9,938 bases of DNA. It comes from M55B165 sp051744245 (GTDB lineage: Bacteria > Actinomycetota > Humimicrobiia > Humimicrobiales > Humimicrobiaceae). The DNA is taken from the NCBI GenBank assembly GCA_051744245.1, contig JBNJCV010000062.1:1-9938 (forward strand), given 5' to 3'. Below are positions 1-5,976 of this stretch, piece by piece. Every line of letters starts with the position of its first letter. The stretch's first letter is position 1. A program made the translations under genes and the position numbers. The notes below the pieces were generated by a model. The model did no database searches and was not told the DNA's origin. It saw nothing but the letters and a program-made list of their open reading frames with translations.

Positions 1-621
1 CCTTAAAAAAACCCCGTAATCTTTATCAATAAAGCAGATGTCCTGGCTTTGGGGTTTTTCTGCATTCGGAAGTTTTCTGTTTGCCGCAATTTCCCTTACT
101 TTCTTTTTACGGTAATCTGCTAATGGAAATATTATGTTCTTTAGATGCTTTTTCCTGATAGGGTATAAAAAATATGTTTGGTCTTTTTTTCTATCCTTTG
201 CTTTACTTAAAAAATAGCTCCCTTCTCTCTTTACTATTTTTGCATAATGCCCGGTGGCCAAACAGTCAAATCCTAGAATAAAGGCTTTTTTTAACAGGAT
301 GTCAAACTTTAAAAATTTGTTGCACTCAATACATGGATTCGGTGTTCTGCCTCTTAAATATTCCTTTACAAAATCCTCTATAACTAATTTTTTAAGGTAC
401 CTGGAAAAATCAAAAACATAATGCTCAATTCCCAATTCATAGCAAACCCGCCTGGCATCTTCTACGGCCTCCCGTCCACAACATTTGGGCTTTCTGCTAT
501 TTCCAGACTCTATTCCCAGACACATGGTAGCGCCTGCTACCCTGAAACCAGCATGCTTTAATAGGAGGGCAGCAACAGAAGAATCTATTCCTCCACTCAT
601 GGCTACTAATACTTTTTTCAT
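1..621 (-). CDS. mnmA: tRNA-specific 2-thiouridylase MnmA (N-terminal 207 codons, cut by window edge)
   Basis: Cytoplasmic enzyme that adenylates U34 of tRNA-Lys/Glu/Gln and replaces its O2 with sulfur passed on from a cysteine desulfurase. The frame is open from ATG at 621 to base 1 with no stop, so the C-terminus lies outside the window; full MnmA is about 350-370 aa. Visible motifs are the PP-loop SGGIDSSVAA (residues 9-18), GRTPNPCIECN with catalytic Cys97, LATGHYA (121-127), KDQTYFLY (146-153) and SQDICF with the second catalytic Cys196. These match the E. coli Cys102/Cys199 pair known for the family. The start lies 37 bp after the desulfurase stop, with no strong Shine-Dalgarno, so it probably shares that transcript. 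The pairing suggests the upstream desulfurase feeds it sulfur (inference). I see no damage in the visible part. Confidence 0.95.
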   Translation of the reverse strand, partial: MKKVLVAMSGGIDSSVAALLLKHAGFRVAGATMCLGIESGNSRKPKCCGREAVEDARRVCYELGIEHYVFDFSRYLKKLVIEDFVKEYLRGRTPNPCIECNKFLKFDILLKKAFILGFDCLATGHYAKIVKREGSYFLSKAKDRKKDQTYFLYPIRKKHLKNIIFPLADYRKKKVREIAANRKLPNAEKPQSQDICFIDKDYGVFLR

Positions 622-658
622 ACTGTTAAATTTAAGAAAATCAGGTTTTGATTTGCCC

Positions 659-1816
659 TTAATACCTGGGGGAGATATATCTTATTTTTTTAACTACCTC
701 TACCAGCTTATCAAGGGCAAAATCTATATCCCTTTCAGTGGTAAATCTACCCAGACTAAATCTCAGGCAACTCCGGGCTAAATCTTCCGGTACCTGCATG
801 GCTTTTAAAACATGGGATGCCTCTATGCTTGAAGAAGAGCAGGCAGAGCCAGTTGAACAGCAGATCCCTTCTGAATTAAGACGGACTACCAATGCTTCCC
901 CCTCTGCATACTTTATAGATACATTGATATTATTGGGCAACCTTTTATCAAGGTGTCCATTTAATTTTACCTTTTCCAACCTTTCAAGTATTCCTTCCGT
1001 CATTTTTTTTTGCAGATACCTTAATCTTTCAGTTTCCTCATCCATCTCTTCCAGGGCAATTTCTGCAGCTTTTCCCAACCCGGCAATACCCGGGACATTT
1101 TCCGTAGAAGCCCTCCTGCCCCTTTCTTGTTCTCCCCCATCCATAAAAGATTTTAATCTTGTTCCTTTCCTTATGTATAACAGGCCCATGCCTTTAGGTC
1201 CGTACAGTTTATGGGCTGAAGCACTTAGAAGGTCTATTCCCAGTTCATCTACATTTACCGGAATATGGCCGAAAGTTTGAACAGCATCAGTATGCAAGTA
1301 AATCCCCTTTTCCTTAGTAATCCTGCTAATATTTGCTAGAGGCTGGATTGTGCCTACCTCATTATTTGCATGCATTATAGAGATAAGGATAGTATCCTCA
1401 GTGATGGCTTCTTTTATCTCGTTAATATCTACCAATCCCTCTCCATCTACGGGAATATAAGTAATATTAAACCCCTGTTCTTCTAAAAACTCACATGGCT
1501 TTAAAACTGAATGGTGTTCTACAGAAGAAGCTACTATATGATTTCCCCTTTCCTTATTGGCATACGCTATACCTTTTATGGCTGTATTATTGCTCTCTGT
1601 TCCTCCACTGGTAAAAATAACTTCCGAGCTGTCTGCCCCCAGATATCCTGCAATTTTTTCTCTTGCCTTTTCCACTACCCTCCGGGTTTGTTGCCCATAA
1701 GAATGAATAGAAGAAGGATTTCCAAACTTCTTGGAAAAATAAGGCAGCATTGTATTTATCACTCTTGGATCACAAGGGGTAGTAGCTGCATAATCTAGGT
1801 ATATTTTTTTCTCCAT
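659..1816 (-). CDS. iscS: Cysteine desulfurase, NifS/IscS family
   Basis: PLP enzyme that removes sulfur from L-cysteine, giving alanine and an enzyme persulfide used for Fe-S clusters and thiolated tRNA. With the ATG at 1816 the protein is 385 aa, normal for the family. Motifs in order: YLDYAATTP at the N-terminus, TSGGTESNN (69-77), EHH (100-102), HANNEVGTIQP (149-159), HTDAVQ (175-180), PLP lysine K203 in SAHKLYGPKG, RRASTENV (234-241), and catalytic Cys326 in GSACSSSS, typical of group I desulfurases. An in-frame TTG at 1828 would add four residues. I prefer 1816 because family members begin just before YLDYAATTP. It follows cysK by 56 bp and precedes mnmA by 37 bp, so cysK-iscS-mnmA reads as one operon. 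No iscU or nifU is visible here, so a role mainly in tRNA thiolation is plausible but not proven; nifS would be an equally fair symbol. Confidence 0.95.
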   Translation of the reverse strand: MEKKIYLDYAATTPCDPRVINTMLPYFSKKFGNPSSIHSYGQQTRRVVEKAREKIAGYLGADSSEVIFTSGGTESNNTAIKGIAYANKERGNHIVASSVEHHSVLKPCEFLEEQGFNITYIPVDGEGLVDINEIKEAITEDTILISIMHANNEVGTIQPLANISRITKEKGIYLHTDAVQTFGHIPVNVDELGIDLLSASAHKLYGPKGMGLLYIRKGTRLKSFMDGGEQERGRRASTENVPGIAGLGKAAEIALEEMDEETERLRYLQKKMTEGILERLEKVKLNGHLDKRLPNNINVSIKYAEGEALVVRLNSEGICCSTGSACSSSSIEASHVLKAMQVPEDLARSCLRFSLGRFTTERDIDFALDKLVEVVKKIRYISPRY

Positions 1817-1872
1817 CTCTTTTCCCAAAATATTTGCTCATATAAATCAGGCTTTTTCTGCTTAGCGGCCTG

Positions 1873-2790
1873 TTAGAAAACCTCGGTAGACAGGTAACGC
1901 TCTCCAGTATCAGGCAAAATTGTAATAATTAATTTACCTTTGCTCTGCTTTCTTTTTGCAACTTGAATTGCCGCCCAGGCAGCTGCACCTGAAGAAATAC
2001 CGGCCAGTATGCCTTCCTCTGTTGCCAATCTCTTTGCAGTGGTGGAAGCATCTTCATTTTTTACTTTTATTATTTCATCAATTAAGCCTGTTTCTAAAAC
2101 TTCGGGTATAAAACCTGCACCAATTCCCTGAATCTTATGTGGCCCCGCATTTCCTCCAGACAGCACAGGGGAATCATGTGGTTCTACTGCAATAACCTTA
2201 AAGCTGGGTTTCTTTTTCTTAATCACATCAGCAATTCCGGTAATAGTCCCCCCGGTGCCTACCCCGCTAACCAGGATATCTATTTTCCCATCTGTATCCC
2301 TCCAAATTTCTTCTGCCGTGGCCTTTCTATGTATTTCGGGATTAGCAGGATTCTTAAATTGCTGGGGGATAAATGCATTGCCTATTTCCCTGGCCAGCTC
2401 CCCAGCCTTTTCTATAGCCCCTGCCATTCCTTCACTTCCCGGCGTTAGAACCAATTCTGCTCCAAATGCTTTAAGCATTTTCCTCCGTTCAACGGACATG
2501 GTATCAGGCATGGTAAGTATCAGCTTGTACCCTTTCACTGCTGACACAAAAGCTAAAGCAATTCCTGTATTTCCGCTGGTAGGCTCAATAATAGTTGTGC
2601 CCTCCTTTATCAATCCCTTTCTTTCTCCATCTTCTATCATAGAAATTCCAATCCTGTCCTTAACACTTGATAAGGGATTAAAAGATTCCAGTTTTGCGAC
2701 CAGTACTGTTTTCAATTCCTTTGATATTTTATTAAGTTCAACCAAAGGGGTATTGCCTATCAGTTCTGTGATGTTTTTTGAAATTTTCAT
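1873..2790 (-). CDS. cysK: Cysteine synthase (O-acetylserine sulfhydrylase)
   Basis: PLP enzyme that joins sulfide to O-acetyl-L-serine to make L-cysteine. At 305 aa it is full length. Motifs: IGNTPLVELN (11-20), PLP lysine K44 in SSVKDR, substrate loop TSGNTG (71-76), phosphate-binding GVGTGGT (176-182), QGIGAGF (221-227), GISSGAA near residue 265 and the C-terminal PDTGERYLS. The ATG at 2790 has a strong Shine-Dalgarno (TAGGAG, 6 bp upstream). It is the first gene of the apparent cysK-iscS-mnmA unit and supplies the cysteine that the next enzyme desulfurates. No CBS or regulatory domain follows the catalytic fold. CysK and CysM cannot be separated with certainty by eye, but QGIGAGF-type loops favour CysK. 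A second, broken homologue lies at 6643-6807. Confidence 0.95.
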   Translation of the reverse strand: MKISKNITELIGNTPLVELNKISKELKTVLVAKLESFNPLSSVKDRIGISMIEDGERKGLIKEGTTIIEPTSGNTGIALAFVSAVKGYKLILTMPDTMSVERRKMLKAFGAELVLTPGSEGMAGAIEKAGELAREIGNAFIPQQFKNPANPEIHRKATAEEIWRDTDGKIDILVSGVGTGGTITGIADVIKKKKPSFKVIAVEPHDSPVLSGGNAGPHKIQGIGAGFIPEVLETGLIDEIIKVKNEDASTTAKRLATEEGILAGISSGAAAWAAIQVAKRKQSKGKLIITILPDTGERYLSTEVF

Positions 2791-2855
2791 TATTCTCCTA
2801 TCGTGATAATGTAATAATAAATTATTAAAGAAAGCTTGCTTAACTTCTTACCCTG

Positions 2856-2871
2856 GAATTTTTTAAAATTC
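2856..2871. promoter_or_regulatory. 16-bp palindrome in the cysK leader
   Basis: GAATTTT and AAAATTC arms (7 bp each) around TT, centred about 73 bp before the cysK start. A related GAATTTTAAAAT sequence lies at about 2938-2949, just past the YHS stop codon. I could not find a convincing -35/-10 pair for cysK; a weak candidate is TATTAT with a poor -35 nearer the gene. The palindrome could be an operator or only an AT-rich chance dyad. Confidence 0.3.
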
Positions 2872-2956
2872 TTAACATCAACAATCCTGTTTCTACCATT
2901 GACAACTTTAATTTTCTTTATCAATAAATGGCCTATTGAATTTTAAAATACCTTGC

Positions 2957-3205
2957 TTACAATGTTTTAATATCTTTTTTATGGCATAAACTACATTCCC
3001 CATTACATTCACTGGGTATAGAAACCTCTTCTACAGGTTTTTTCTCCTTTTTGCTTCCTGCAAACTTTTCTGGCTCATCTATAAAGGTCTGCCTGCAGGC
3101 AGCACAATCAAAATAAAATATTTTGCCGTTAAATTTATAACAATAGGGAGTTGTCTTTTTTACCCTAGCATTACAAACAGGGTCCCTTATTATGCCCCAC
3201 ATCAT
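2957..3205 (-). CDS. Small YHS-domain, cysteine-rich protein
   Basis: 82 aa protein of unassigned function. Residues 8-48 match the YHS domain pattern: DPVC near the start, KFNGKIFYFDC in the middle, then CAACRQTF and EPEKF. YHS domains are found in metal-transporting ATPases and small stand-alone proteins, and their cysteines are thought to bind metals. A Lys/Glu-rich linker (about 51-63) leads to a second cysteine group, CNGECSLC (C67, C71, C74). There are seven Cys in total, and no signal peptide or membrane segment. Start choice: GGGAGAGG lies 9 bp before the ATG at 3205. An in-frame GTG at 3214 and TTG at 3208 exist, but the GTG abuts the ribosome site. It has its own promoter, with a dyad over the -10. 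A metal, Fe-S or persulfide carrier for the neighbouring sulfur enzymes is only a guess. Confidence 0.8.
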   Translation of the reverse strand: MMWGIIRDPVCNARVKKTTPYCYKFNGKIFYFDCAACRQTFIDEPEKFAGSKKEKKPVEEVSIPSECNGECSLCHKKDIKTL

Positions 3206-3260
3206 CAATAACACCCTCTCCCATAAAATTTGATGATAATTGCTGTTATAAAATAATTAC

Positions 3261-3282
3261 TACTAATACTATAAAATTAGTA
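3261..3282. promoter_or_regulatory. Operator-like inverted repeat over the YHS promoter -10
   Basis: Perfect 7-bp arms TACTAAT and ATTAGTA around an 8-bp spacer that contains the predicted -10 hexamer (3268-3273). A bound dimer would block RNA polymerase. Related TTAGTA-containing dyads lie at the doxX promoter (4086-4106, 4158-4178) and the Rrf2-metY promoter (9803-9828). The likely binder is one of the two Rrf2 proteins here (inference). Confidence 0.5.
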
Positions 3283-3296
3283 TGGATTAATTGCAA
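3268..3296 (-). promoter_or_regulatory. Sigma-A-type promoter for the YHS gene
   Basis: On the minus strand, -35 TTGCAA (3291-3296), a 17-bp spacer and -10 TATAGT (3268-3273). This gives 4/6 and 5/6 matches to consensus with ideal spacing, about 60 bp before the ATG. It overlaps the 3261-3282 inverted repeat. Confidence 0.5.
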
Positions 3297-3421
3297 GCAT
3301 TTCTTTGGCTATCTTGTTATATTTATTGAAGTGCTTTTTGGTCCAGGATTATTGAATATTCTTTGAAGTCATAAAGATTCTGATTTTCCTAATTTAAAGG
3401 TTTTAGCTATCCACAAAGCAA

Positions 3422-3486
3422 TATAAATTTAAATAGCACCACTATATTTTTCATTCATTTATACATTATACCTATTTAAATTTATA
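3422..3486. repeat. 15-bp perfect inverted repeat in the doxX-YHS gap
   Basis: TATAAATTTAAATAG at 3422-3436 is repeated in reverse complement at 3472-3486, with a 35-bp spacer between. It lies in the 334-bp gap (3206-3539) between doxX and the YHS gene. Apart from the YHS promoter and a weak terminator candidate I recognise nothing else in this gap; no ORF or gene remnant is evident. The arms are nearly all A/T, so the transcript hairpin would be weak. A protein-binding or structural role is open. Confidence 0.5.
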
Positions 3487-3499
3487 AATTCACTAACCT

Positions 3500-3518
3500 A
3501 AAAAAATAGAATATCTAT
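3500..3518 (-). terminator. Weak candidate terminator after doxX
   Basis: About 20 bases after the doxX stop, the minus strand reads ATAGA-TAT-TCTAT followed by seven T. The stem is only 5 bp and A/U-rich, so termination would be weak. The position just after a stop codon and the T-tract are the supporting points. Confidence 0.3.
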
Positions 3519-3539
3519 AATTTGTTCAATTATTGACTT

Positions 3540-4025
3540 CTATTTAAGGATGGGTGCTTTTTTAACTAATTTTGTATTTCTCCACCAATTGCCTAAACCG
3601 CCCCATTGTTCTTTTTCAGTAAAGGAAAAACCTATTATTAGCAGGATTAATAAATATACAACGTGTTCATCCAATAAAAAAAAGTTATGCTCTTTTGGGA
3701 TTACCGCAGACCACATTAAAACCATTAGTAATGACCCTGCAATTGAAGCTAATCTTAAGCCTATCCCTAATATTAATGTTACTCCTAGAAATAATAAACA
3801 AAGCATAAAAAGCCAGTCAATAATTCCAAGGCCGCCTATACTATTATAAAGGGGGGCTAAAGGCCCTGCTGACCCAAACTTAAGGAAACCAGCAGTAGGC
3901 GATCCTCCTGCTATCCAAGCATCTTTTGCCTCAGTTGTATAGCCTAACCCAAAAAGCTTATCCAGGAATGGCCACAAAAATAATAATCCTAGTGCCCATC
4001 TTAGCAATGCTCTTACCACCTTCAT
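3540..4025 (-). CDS. DoxX / DoxD-like integral membrane protein
   Basis: 161 aa polytopic membrane protein with four predicted hydrophobic segments (about 5-26, 65-87, 90-108 and 119-136). The pattern WALGLLFLWPFLDKLFGLGY followed by AWIAGGSPTAGFL resembles the DoxX superfamily, in particular the DoxD-type small subunit of thiosulfate:quinone oxidoreductase from thermoacidophilic archaea. Most bacterial homologues have no proven activity, so thiosulfate oxidation is not established here, and no DoxA partner is visible. The ATG at 4025 has GAGAGG 7 bp upstream. The gene is flanked by long AT-rich gaps and preceded by its own promoter with two operator-like dyads. This suggests separate regulation, likely by the adjacent Rrf2 protein. 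A sulfur or redox-stress role is inferred from context. Confidence 0.75.
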   Translation of the reverse strand: MKVVRALLRWALGLLFLWPFLDKLFGLGYTTEAKDAWIAGGSPTAGFLKFGSAGPLAPLYNSIGGLGIIDWLFMLCLLFLGVTLILGIGLRLASIAGSLLMVLMWSAVIPKEHNFFLLDEHVVYLLILLIIGFSFTEKEQWGGLGNWWRNTKLVKKAPILK

Positions 4026-4085
4026 AAAATGCCTCTCTTCCTATTATGGCTTGTAAATATATTATTAATGCTATTAATTATATTA

Positions 4086-4106
4086 ATATTATTAAATTAG
4101 TAATAT
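4086..4106. promoter_or_regulatory. 21-bp operator-like dyad at the doxX transcription start
   Basis: ATATTATTAA and TTAGTAATAT around a single central A pair at 9 of 10 positions. The dyad overlaps the left edge of the predicted -10 (4105-4110) and covers the expected start point near 4098. Its TTAGTAA half matches the dyads at 3261-3282, 4158-4178 and 9803-9828. Repression by an Rrf2 dimer is inferred. Confidence 0.5.
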
Positions 4107-4133
4107 AATAAACCAAAATATTTATAAATTCAA
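4105..4133 (-). promoter_or_regulatory. Sigma-A-type promoter for doxX
   Basis: Minus-strand -35 TTGAAT (4128-4133), 17-bp spacer and -10 TATTAT (4105-4110), leaving a leader of about 70 bases before the ATG. The -35 lies inside a 16-bp palindrome (4126-4141, AAATTCA and TGAATTT arms around AC). A direct repeat TTTATAAATT (4121-4130, 4141-4150) with a 20-bp period flanks it. Confidence 0.5.
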
Positions 4134-4157
4134 CTGAATTTTTATAAATTTTATAAG

Positions 4158-4178
4158 GTAATAATTATAATTAGTAAC
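4158..4178. promoter_or_regulatory. Second, upstream dyad of the TTAGTAA type before doxX
   Basis: GTAATAATTA and AATTAGTAAC halves around a central T pair at 8 of 10 positions. The centre (4168) is 72 bp upstream of the 4096 dyad centre, about seven helical turns. This spacing would suit two dimers on one DNA face or a loop (inference). Confidence 0.4.
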
Positions 4179-4492
4179 AATTTCTACATTAATTATTTAT
4201 ATCTATCTCAGAGGAAATTCCATTAATCCTTCAGGCAAAATAATTGCATGCAGTGCAATTTAAAGAATTATATTTTATGTAATTAAATTATGTAAATAAG
4301 CCATTTACGGTATGAAATTATTCAATTTTTAAGCGAAAAAGTTAGATGGTTTGTATTATAAGGTTTGGGAAAAACTGGACGGGAAATTGAAATTGTTAGA
4401 AAATAACCTAACCATACTAGAGTAATCCTTCTATAATTATATCCATATATGTAAATTGCTTTGCATTATAAGGCGGTATTTAGAAAGTGCTT
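4179..4492. other. AT-rich gap between the Rrf2 gene and doxX with no recognised content
   Basis: 314 bp read on both strands. No ORF with a ribosome site, tRNA, riboswitch core or convincing GC stem was found. A weak GTTAG/CTAAC pair (about 4395-4411) lies some 80 bp after the Rrf2 stop codon and lacks a T-tract. The stretch is somewhat less extremely A/T than the flanking promoter regions, so a decayed gene cannot be excluded, but no family could be recognised in translation. Confidence 0.5.
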
Positions 4493-4924
4493 CTATTTAC
4501 TTAGCTGCTTTTGTTTCTCATAATGCCTATCTACTAAATCCTTTAGAGTATACGAGTTTAGAGTTTCCAGACATTTAATGCTTAATTCTTCCCAAATTTC
4601 CTGGGTTACACAGCCATCATATCTTGGACAGATATCAGGATTACATACACATTCTACAAAATCTATAGGCCCTTCTACAGCTACAATAATTTCGCCCAAC
4701 TTTATCTCTTCAGGCGGCTTAGCCAAGAAATAACCTCCATGTGCGCCCCTTGTGCTCCCTATCAAACCAGCAACCTTCAAAGGTATTATAAGCTGGTTTA
4801 AATATTTCTGGGATATATCCTGAGCTTTGCTTACTTCTTTTAATAATGTTGGACCTTGCCCATACCTTATTGCAAATTCTAACATCATCCTGGTGCTATA
4901 CCGCCCTCTTGTAGAAATTTTCAT
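4493..4924 (-). CDS. Rrf2-family transcriptional regulator (copy 1), probable Fe-S sensor
   Basis: 143 aa winged-helix DNA-binding protein of the Rrf2 family (relatives: IscR, CymR, NsrR). The N-terminus ISTRGRYSTRMMLEFA, the recognition region SQKYLNQLI and wing TRGAHGGYFLAKPP (58-71) are typical. The effector region has C92, C94, C99 and C105: a C-X6-C-X5-C core plus one extra Cys. This is close to the three-Cys cluster of IscR (C-X5-C-X5-C), so binding of an Fe-S cluster is likely but unproven. CymR, the cysteine regulator of Bacillus, lacks such a motif. The ATG at 4924 has AGGTGG 8 bp upstream. The gene sits alone between long AT-rich gaps and next to doxX, a plausible target. It is paralogous to the product at 9331-9777, sharing the ISTKGRY/ISTRGRY start, RGAxGGY wing and ALEGPLD/AVEGPID segments. 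Confidence 0.92.
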   Translation of the reverse strand: MKISTRGRYSTRMMLEFAIRYGQGPTLLKEVSKAQDISQKYLNQLIIPLKVAGLIGSTRGAHGGYFLAKPPEEIKLGEIIVAVEGPIDFVECVCNPDICPRYDGCVTQEIWEELSIKCLETLNSYTLKDLVDRHYEKQKQLSK

Positions 4925-4973
4925 TTATTTACCACCTGCTATACATTATTTTTTTAATTAAAATAATATTTTA

Positions 4974-5001
4974 AGTATATTACATTTTTTATAGTATATT
5001 A
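4974..5001. promoter_or_regulatory. Direct repeat and probable promoter region of the Rrf2 copy 1 gene
   Basis: AGTATATTA occurs at 4974-4982 and again at 4993-5001, a 19-bp period. The left copy also forms an inverted repeat with TAATAT at 4964-4969. On the minus strand a candidate promoter is TTGATA (5012-5017) and TATACT (4991-4996 region) with a short 15-bp spacer; TTTACA-18-TGTAAT is an alternative. The hexamers are uncertain because the region is nearly all A/T. Autoregulation is a reasonable guess. Confidence 0.3.
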
Positions 5002-5066
5002 TTGTAAAAATATTATCAAATATGCAGAGCATTTTGCTGAATACCTATCCTTTATTTACTATCTGC

Positions 5067-5144
5067 TTAACTGAACTGACTTGTTCCACTATAAAACTTA
5101 TTACCCGCATTTATAGGGTTTAGTTTGAAAATAACTGTATACAT
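5067..5144 (-). CDS. Doubtful 25-codon ORF between the methyltransferase and Rrf2 genes
   Basis: ATG at 5144 to TAA at 5067, with GAAGGA 6 bp before the ATG. The peptide begins MYTVIFKLNP and resembles no family I know. It lies in the 316-bp gap 4925-5240, which otherwise holds the Rrf2 promoter region and a 9-bp AT hairpin at 5209-5238. It could be a leader peptide or simply chance; the ribosome site is the only real support. Confidence 0.15.
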   Translation of the reverse strand: MYTVIFKLNPINAGNKFYSGTSQFS

Positions 5145-5208
5145 AACTTGTCCTTCGGGGTGATATTGCTATAACTTAGCAGCACCAGCCAATAGCTAGG
5201 CTAAAAGA

Positions 5209-5238
5209 ATATTAAAATAAAAGACATGTTTTTAATAT
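5209..5238 (-). terminator. AT-only hairpin after the methyltransferase, weak terminator candidate
   Basis: ATATTAAAA (5209-5217) pairs perfectly with TTTTAATAT (5230-5238) across a 12-base loop, starting a few bases after the methyltransferase stop codon. Only a short TTTT follows in the direction of transcription, and the stem has no G/C, so termination strength is doubtful. Confidence 0.3.
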
Positions 5239-5240
5239 GC

Positions 5241-5861
5241 TCACTCTTTTTTAGCTATAAACAGTTTGAAAATATCACCGAAAGCCAGATTTTCTTCCCT
5301 TACTATTTCCATTCCCGCTCTTTTTATATTCTCCCCGGTATCCCTGTTTATGTTTACTCCTGTTAAAAACCTTACTAGGGGATTAAGTAAATCCTGCACG
5401 AAGGCAGTCAGCCTTCCCTGGCTCCTAACATGTTCGATCATAACTGCTTTTCCTTCAGGCCTTAACACCCTTCTGATTTCTTTAAGCCCTTTTACCGGAT
5501 TGGGGACAGAGCAGAAAACAGTGCTAGTTATAACATAGTCAAAACTGTTAGGGCCAAAAGACATATTCTCTACATCCATAGGGGTTAAAACAATATTTTT
5601 TCTATTGGAGCCAGAAAGTTTTTTGCGTGCCTTTTCAAGCATGCCTGTTGAAAAATCTATGCCTGTAACTTCGGCCTTACGGTGGTAATAATCAATGTTT
5701 TTACCGGTGCCAATTCCTACATCTAAAATTTTTCCTTTAAGGGGCGAGAAATATTTTTTCCTAAGCCTGGAATAAATTAAACGCTCCAAAGGAAATTCCA
5801 CAAGATCGTATAACCTTGCATTACGGTCATATTTTTTTTGTGATTTCTTATTTTGTTCCAT
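5241..5861 (-). CDS. Class I SAM-dependent methyltransferase (UbiE/Methyltransf_11-like)
   Basis: Soluble Rossmann-fold methyltransferase, 206 aa from the ATG at 5861. Motif I ILDVGIGTG (45-53) binds S-adenosylmethionine, with the acidic D69 in VTGID, a DVENMSF loop (96-102), TVFCSVPNP (114-122) in the motif IV/V region and RVLRPEGK (131-138). INRDTGENIKRAG near 171-183 is common in small-molecule methyltransferases of this group. The substrate cannot be read from the sequence; thiol or sulfide methylation would fit the sulfur context but is speculative. Start: AGGATGGT lies about 8 bp before 5861. In-frame ATG at 5870 and TTG at 5918 would extend it to 209 or 225 aa, but the extra residues look like leader. 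It lies 115 bp after the end of the larE pseudogene; no clear promoter of its own was found. Confidence 0.85.
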   Translation of the reverse strand: MEQNKKSQKKYDRNARLYDLVEFPLERLIYSRLRKKYFSPLKGKILDVGIGTGKNIDYYHRKAEVTGIDFSTGMLEKARKKLSGSNRKNIVLTPMDVENMSFGPNSFDYVITSTVFCSVPNPVKGLKEIRRVLRPEGKAVMIEHVRSQGRLTAFVQDLLNPLVRFLTGVNINRDTGENIKRAGMEIVREENLAFGDIFKLFIAKKE

Positions 5862-5976
5862 TTTCACCATCCTACAATTGCCTGATTTTTTATCCCCTCT
5901 GTTATAAATATGTTTCAATATCTGGTACAGCTTTCTATTGCAAAACTACTCATTAAACCTCTGGCAGGTTGCTTTC

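Noticed and set aside
738..1280. Long open frame on the plus strand (180 codons)
   Set aside because: It lies wholly antisense to iscS, shows no family motif and has no ribosome site. The minus-strand frame has every desulfurase motif.
2255..2806. 183-codon open frame on the plus strand
   Set aside because: Antisense shadow of cysK, with low-complexity Ser/Leu/Ile-rich translation and no recognisable domain.
5145..5205. Possible structured RNA or tRNA-like segment (CCTTCGGGG, then GCAGCACCAGCCA)
   Set aside because: No cloverleaf, T-loop or known riboswitch core could be assembled on either strand.
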